Positions 5,601 to 9,183 of a stretch of 9,183 nt of DNA are shown piece after piece. The number at the start of each line of letters is the position of its first letter. The stretch's first letter is position 1. This stretch comes from an uncultured Bacillota bacterium (GTDB taxonomy: Bacteria > Bacillota_I > Bacilli_A > Erysipelotrichales > Erysipelotrichaceae). A program made the translations under genes and the position numbers. Location of the stretch: contig CALFPO010000065.1 in assembly GCA_937919165.1 (NCBI GenBank), positions 1 to 9,183 on the forward strand, written 5' to 3'. The notes under the pieces are model-generated. The model worked only from the letters and a program-made list of their open reading frames with translations. It ran no database searches and was not told the DNA's origin.

Positions 5601-6547
5601 TATCTTTCCTTTACCTCCATACGCATATAGTGGCTCATCGTTTCGCCTTTTCTAAGAATAGGCTTGAGATATCCTTCATAGTTTATGGCATTAGGATAGT
5701 ATTGGCATTCAAGGCAGCAGCCCTTGTAGCGATCATATCTCTTGCCATACTTGCCGATACCTCCCTCAAGATAATAGGAAGTATACAGATGCATATCAGG
5801 CAGATCGGAATAGATGTTCAAGACCAGCTTATCGTTGCGAAGCGAAGCCATCAGCTTGTCTTCCATCTTTTCCCATACATAGTTGTTGTCGATGGCAGTA
5901 TCAAGATTTGGCAAAGAGTCGCCAAGCTTGCGATATTCACGGAAATCATAGTAAGTGCCATTGACGCTTTCTGTCACCGGCTTAGCCAGGCAGTATTCAT
6001 CATTTGGCGAATAGGTGTCGGTTGTGATCATCAATTCCTCATCGAGGATACTTTCATCGCCAAGATTGAAGTATGAATGGTTGGTCATGTTGAAGATGGT
6101 ATCCTTATCGCTTGTTCCAGAGAAGGTATAGATCAGAGAATCGCCTTCAAGCCTGAATGATACTCTTGCATCCAGGTTGCCTGGAAAGCCTTCTTCGCCA
6201 TCTTTTGACAGATAAGAGAAGACTAGCTCGTTGTCGCTTTTCTCTTCAAGCTTCCAGGTCTTGAAGCCAAAACCATTGATGCCGCCGCCATGAAGCTGGT
6301 TCATGTTGTCATTGACTGTCAGCTGATATTCCTGTCCATTGAGCGTAAATCTGGCATTGCCGATGCGGTTGCAGTTTCTTCCGCAGGAGATGCCCATATT
6401 GTTGCCAGCATATTGCCTATAGGAATCTTCATCCTCATAGCCCAGGACAATGTCGGTATTGCTACGCTTGTCGATGAATTTGGTCAAAGTGGCACCAAGC
6501 TCAGCTACGCTTATCTTTAGATATTCATTCTCGATTGTATGGATCAT
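5600..6547 (-). CDS. galM: Aldose 1-epimerase (galactose mutarotase family)
   Basis: Interconverts the alpha and beta anomers of hexoses such as galactose or glucose in the cytoplasm, the entry step of the Leloir pathway. The 315 residues carry the family motifs: GRNCNRIGNARF (56-67, substrate-binding Arg61), NQLHGG (83-88, His86), MTNHSYFNL (154-162, catalytic acid His157) and LECQYYPNA (279-287, catalytic base Glu280). The length is close to the usual 330-345, slightly short. The start at 6547 has GAGGTGAACT before it. It is first of a two-gene unit with the nitroreductase at 5073-5600. No other galactose gene is present, so the physiological sugar is uncertain and the symbol rests on the family. 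A -10 may be TAGAAT or TATAGT at 6579-6569, but no clear -35 is seen. Confidence 0.92.
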   Translation of the reverse strand: MIHTIENEYLKISVAELGATLTKFIDKRSNTDIVLGYEDEDSYRQYAGNNMGISCGRNCNRIGNARFTLNGQEYQLTVNDNMNQLHGGGINGFGFKTWKLEEKSDNELVFSYLSKDGEEGFPGNLDARVSFRLEGDSLIYTFSGTSDKDTIFNMTNHSYFNLGDESILDEELMITTDTYSPNDEYCLAKPVTESVNGTYYDFREYRKLGDSLPNLDTAIDNNYVWEKMEDKLMASLRNDKLVLNIYSDLPDMHLYTSYYLEGGIGKYGKRYDRYKGCCLECQYYPNAINYEGYLKPILRKGETMSHYMRMEVKER

Positions 6548-6583
6548 AGTTCACCTCATGTATTGTTAACTATATTCTACAAC

Positions 6584-6612
6584 AAAAAGATGATGCCCTT
6601 TAGGACATCATC
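6584..6612 (-). terminator. Rho-independent terminator of the ABC exporter gene, containing its stop codon
   Basis: On the minus strand GATGATGTCC, loop TAAA, GGGCATCATC (6612-6589) forms a 10-bp stem that is complete only in the minus-strand RNA, where one pair is a U-G wobble. TTTTT follows. The exporter stop TAA (6602-6600) is in the loop and the last codons (Met-Met-Ser) form the ascending arm. Confidence 0.88.
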
Positions 6613-8354
6613 AGACTTTGTTTGACATGGCTCTCTTCCTTGAACTGGGAAGAATACAATTCACGATATATGCCGTTGCGTTTCTTGAGCAGCTTCTCAT
6701 GGGTTCCCTGCTCAACGACCTTGCCATTGGAGATGACCAGGATCTCGTCGGCATTCTTGATGGTAGACAGGCGATGGGCCACAACGATAGTGGTTCTGCC
6801 CTTCTTCAAAGAATTCAAGGCTTCCTGGATCAGCACTTCCGTGGTGTTATCCAAAGCGCTTGTAGCCTCATCGAGTATCAGAATCGAAGGATTCTTCAAA
6901 AAGACACGTGCAATCGAAAGACGCTGCTTCTGGCCGCCTGAAAGCTTTACGCCTCTTTCGCCGATCTGCGTATCGAAGCCATGAGGCAGGCTCATGACAT
7001 AATCATAGATATTGGCCTTCTTGGCTGCCTGAATGACTTCCTTTTCGGTCGCATCAAGTTTGCCATAGACGATGTTGTCATAGATGCTGCCTGAGAAAAG
7101 GAAGACATCCTGCTGGACAATGCCAATGCTGCCACGCAGCGATTTCATAGCGATATCCTCGATATCGATATTCTTGATGCTTATCTTGCCGGAATCGATA
7201 TGGTAGAACTTCGGCAGAAGATGGCAGATGGTTGTCTTGCCTCCGCCTGATGGCCCTACCAAAGCAACTGTCTTGCCCTTGGGCACCTTGAAGCTCACAT
7301 TATCGAGAACTTCCTTCTCATCATTATGGTCATATGAGAAGCAGACATTCTCAAAGACAATGTCGCCATTGATGTTTCTGTATTCCTTGGCGGTTTCCCT
7401 ATCTTCTTCGATAGGCGTATCCATGATCTCCACGAAACGTTCAAAGCCTGTAGCGCCTTCCTGGAACTGTTCCATCCATTGCACAAGCTGCAGGATTGGC
7501 GTAATGAAAAGATTTATCGAAACGATGAAGGTCGAATAGTCGCCGAATGATATCTTGCCGTCATATAGGAAGATGCCTCCTGATATCAGACATATGACAT
7601 TGAAGACATCAGTTATGAAATTGGTTGTGGCATGCTGGATGCCCATGGTCTTGAACTGGCCTTTGCGTGCCTTGACGAATTCGGTATTGCCTACCTCAAA
7701 CTTCTCCATTTCCTTGTCGGCATTGTTGAAAGCCTTGGTGACTCTGATGCCGGAGATCGAAGATGCCAGATCGCCATTTATCCTTGACAGAGCCTCTCTG
7801 GCCATACGTGAGCTTCTGATATGATTCTTCCTGACAATGAAAGCCACAATGACAAGAAGCGGAGCACACGAGAAGATGATGAGCGTAAGCGGCATCGAGA
7901 TGCTTGATAGATAGATGAACGAGAAGACGATCATGACAAGCGACATGAAGAACATCTCAGGTCCATGATGAGCCAGTTCCGCCACATCAGCCAGGTCACT
8001 GGTCAATCTGGTGGTTATCCTTCCGCTTTCGTTGTCATCAAAGAAAGAGAAAGGCAAAAGCTCCAACTTTTCGAATAGTTCCCTGCGCATATCGGCCTGC
8101 ATCCTGACGCCTACGACATGTCCATAGTAGTCCACGAAATAACGCATAAGCATCTTCATGAAATAGGCTGCCAGAAGAATGATGCCAAAACGGATGATTG
8201 CCTCATAGTTGCGATTCGGAATGAAGTCATTCAGCATCTTTCTGGTGATTATCGGATAGATCATGCCCAGCACCGAGATGCCCAATGAACAGAACATATC
8301 GAAGATAAACATGGCCCTATAGGGCTTGTAATAAGAAATGAACCGTCTTAACAT
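6600..8354 (-). CDS. ABC transporter, MsbA/LmrA-type exporter half-transporter (TMD-NBD)
   Basis: A 584-residue exporter subunit with a six-helix membrane domain (about 1-310) fused to an ATPase domain, working as a homo- or heterodimer in the cytoplasmic membrane. Substrate unknown; lipids, peptides or drugs are typical. Numbered from the ATG at 8354, motifs are Walker A GPSGGGKT (367-374), Q-loop VQQDVF (413-418), signature LSGGQ (471-475), Walker B ILILDE with Glu496, D-loop SALD and switch His527. All catalytic residues are present, so a homodimer is possible. The frame extends to a GTG at 8387, but MLRRFISYYKPY matches the usual start of such proteins. Neither start has a good SD, and an extended -10 (TGCTAATAT, 8370-8362) is 7 nt from the 8354 ATG. 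It diverges from the TenA-like gene; no partner half-transporter is adjacent. Confidence 0.95.
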   Translation of the reverse strand: MLRRFISYYKPYRAMFIFDMFCSLGISVLGMIYPIITRKMLNDFIPNRNYEAIIRFGIILLAAYFMKMLMRYFVDYYGHVVGVRMQADMRRELFEKLELLPFSFFDDNESGRITTRLTSDLADVAELAHHGPEMFFMSLVMIVFSFIYLSSISMPLTLIIFSCAPLLVIVAFIVRKNHIRSSRMAREALSRINGDLASSISGIRVTKAFNNADKEMEKFEVGNTEFVKARKGQFKTMGIQHATTNFITDVFNVICLISGGIFLYDGKISFGDYSTFIVSINLFITPILQLVQWMEQFQEGATGFERFVEIMDTPIEEDRETAKEYRNINGDIVFENVCFSYDHNDEKEVLDNVSFKVPKGKTVALVGPSGGGKTTICHLLPKFYHIDSGKISIKNIDIEDIAMKSLRGSIGIVQQDVFLFSGSIYDNIVYGKLDATEKEVIQAAKKANIYDYVMSLPHGFDTQIGERGVKLSGGQKQRLSIARVFLKNPSILILDEATSALDNTTEVLIQEALNSLKKGRTTIVVAHRLSTIKNADEILVISNGKVVEQGTHEKLLKKRNGIYRELYSSQFKEESHVKQSLMMS

Positions 8355-8405
8355 ACATAATATATTAGCACAAAATAACATCATCACCTAAAGGAGAGAA
8401 ACAAA
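8355..8405. promoter_or_regulatory. Divergent promoter region between the ABC exporter and the TenA-like gene
   Basis: This AT-rich gap drives both directions. Leftwards, TGCTAATAT (8370-8362, minus strand) is a plausible extended -10 for the exporter. Rightwards, AAGGAG at 8391-8396 is a clear SD for the ATG at 8406. A TTAACA at 8348-8353 could be a rightward -35, but no good -10 follows at the right distance, so that promoter is unassigned. Confidence 0.4.
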
Positions 8406-9107
8406 ATGGATTTCTACCAAGAAAAGCTTGAGCCAATGCTCAGAAAGACTGCCAAGATGATTGAAGAGACTCCACATATGCAGGATATCGTGGAAGGAAC
8501 CATGGGCGATGAACGCTTCCGTTTCCAGATCATGCAGAACTATCAGTACCTTTGCGACTATCTGCGTACCTGGGCTACCGCTTTGGGCAAAAGCTATACA
8601 TATGAAGAGATGAGCGATATTCTCACCATCATCAATGACAACTATCAAGGCATAAACTACAATCGTGAATATTGGGCCAAGCAGATAGGCGTCACAACCA
8701 TCGAGATGGACAAGACCATCGAATCAAACGGCAAGCGCAGCTATACGGCCTTCCAGTCCATGGTTGCCCATACTTCAGATATGGCTGGCATGCTTTGTGC
8801 CGTCTTCCCATGCGGAATAATGTACACCTACTTCGGTGAGGACCTCTTGCCTAAATGCCATCTCGACAAGGACAACAAGTTCTATCAGTGGCTATACTAT
8901 TACACCACTGACCATTACCTGCAGGAAGCCGCAAACAAGAAGAAGCTCATAAACAAGTATTGCGAAGGAAAGAACGAGAAAGAGACAAATAGGCTCTTAG
9001 AAATATGCGCCTATGCCTGCAACTATGAGATTCTGCAATGGCAAGATACCTATCACAACATGACCACCTGGCCACTTGATGAGATCTTCCCAGAACGCAT
9101 TCTGTAA
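8406..9107 (+). CDS. TenA/thiaminase-II family protein (aminopyrimidine aminohydrolase-like)
   Basis: A 233-residue all-helical protein of the TenA (heme-oxygenase-like) fold. TenA enzymes hydrolyse aminomethylpyrimidine from degraded thiamine, feeding HMP salvage for thiamine synthesis; some also cleave thiamine. The segment RFQIMQNYQYLCDYLRTWA (38-56), the FPC136 motif in MLCAVFPCGIMYTYFGE, and YACNYEILQWQDTYHNMTTW near the C-terminus follow the family pattern. Recalling B. subtilis TenA residues, Tyr47, Tyr112, Cys135, Tyr163 and Glu205 have counterparts here (Tyr48, Tyr113, Cys136, Tyr164, Glu208), but Asp44 is Asn45. Hence the exact reaction is uncertain. It is the only rightward gene, with SD AAGGAG. 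No other thiamine gene or TPP riboswitch is visible. The IS end starts 22 bp after its stop. Confidence 0.82.
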   Translation: MDFYQEKLEPMLRKTAKMIEETPHMQDIVEGTMGDERFRFQIMQNYQYLCDYLRTWATALGKSYTYEEMSDILTIINDNYQGINYNREYWAKQIGVTTIEMDKTIESNGKRSYTAFQSMVAHTSDMAGMLCAVFPCGIMYTYFGEDLLPKCHLDKDNKFYQWLYYYTTDHYLQEAANKKKLINKYCEGKNEKETNRLLEICAYACNYEILQWQDTYHNMTTWPLDEIFPERIL

Positions 9108-9128
9108 CAAAAAAAAGGATAGTTCAAT

Positions 9129-9154
9129 GTGAACTTGTAAGATAAAAGTAGACA
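9129..9154. repeat. Terminal inverted repeat of a second IS copy (26 bp, inverted match to 1043-1068)
   Basis: These 26 bases are identical, in inverted orientation, to the IS left end at 1043-1068. The tip TGAACTTG begins at 9130 and the repeat runs rightward. The match stops abruptly after GTAGACA, where this copy continues ACAGGAAAAAGTC instead of the AT-rich hairpin seen at 1023-1042. Confidence 0.92.
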
Positions 9155-9183
9155 CAGGAAAAAGTCAAATACGACTTAATCCG
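9130..9183 (-). mobile_element. End of a second IS3-family element, probably its right end (truncated by window edge)
   Basis: The shared terminal repeat followed by different internal sequence is what the opposite (right) end of the same kind of element would show. On the minus strand the last bases are open in a frame reading RIKSYLTFSCVYFYLTSS and stopping at 9126-9124, just outside the tip; this resembles the end of an OrfB reading leftward. If so, this copy has the same orientation as the one at 1-1067. Orientation is inferred; a diverged left end is possible. Confidence 0.65.

Noticed and set aside
8340..8405. A rightward SigA promoter for the TenA-like gene (TTAACA at 8348) or a TPP riboswitch.
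   Set aside because: No -10 lies at 16-18 bp from TTAACA, and the leader is far too short for a TPP riboswitch, so neither is called.
8388..8648. 86-codon minus-strand frame inside the TenA-like gene, adjacent to the exporter.
   Set aside because: It overlaps a well-supported gene and that gene's SD, and its translation shows no recognisable domain.
1068..9129. A true composite transposon carrying cargo.
   Set aside because: The enclosed genes are housekeeping and metabolic genes in short independent units, with no transfer or resistance signature. Two independent insertions are simpler.
9130..9183. Reading the right-hand IS end as a second left end (opposite orientation).
   Set aside because: After the shared repeat the sequence differs completely from 1023-1042 and lacks the hairpin and orfA upstream region, while a minus-strand OrfB-like tail is open. 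Only 54 bases are available, so this remains provisional.

Overview
The window looks like a chromosomal segment of a low-to-mid GC member of the Bacillota, probably an Erysipelotrichia-type gut or oral lineage. The basis is a CIRCE/HrcA-type groES-groEL operon, Shine-Dalgarno (SD) sites of the AGGAGG type, SigA-like promoters and U-tract terminators. The phylum is well supported; the class is an inference. Almost everything is transcribed leftwards (minus strand), except one rightward gene at the right end.

Layout, left to right. Positions 1-1067 hold the promoter-proximal part of an IS3-family insertion sequence: orfA, orfB (running off the left edge), a probable programmed -1 frameshift site and the element's left end. 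Just beyond lie a tRNA-Arg(CCU) gene (1090-1164), a terminator, and a two-gene unit of overlapping genes encoding a nitroreductase-family flavoprotein (2481-2990) and a CDF metal efflux protein with manganese-type ligands (1322-2488). The heat-shock operon groES-groEL (3043-4958) follows, with CIRCE operator, promoter and a strong terminator. Next is an aldose 1-epimerase gene overlapping a second nitroreductase-family gene (5073-6547), then an MsbA/LmrA-type ABC exporter half-transporter (6600-8354). A TenA/thiaminase-II family gene (8406-9107) diverges from the exporter. At 9130 another end of the same type of IS begins and continues off the right edge.

The genes form short, independent transcription units. 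Chaperonin and tRNA genes are housekeeping; the two flavoproteins, metal pump, exporter, mutarotase and pyrimidine-salvage enzyme are ordinary metabolic or stress genes. The packing is tight: stop codons lie inside terminator hairpins, starts overlap upstream stops, and two -10 boxes lie so close to start codons that leaderless mRNAs are plausible.

I see no defence system, CRISPR array, prophage or evident new multi-gene system. The most interesting signals are (i) the 26-bp IS ends that bracket the 8-kb segment, each exactly 22 bp beyond a gene 3' end and next to a palindromic flank, suggesting insertion into terminator hairpins; (ii) a T TTA AAC slippery heptamer at the orfA/orfB junction; (iii) an Asp-to-Asn change at an expected TenA active-site position; (iv) a duplicated cytoplasmic domain in the CDF transporter; and (v) candidate leaderless genes.
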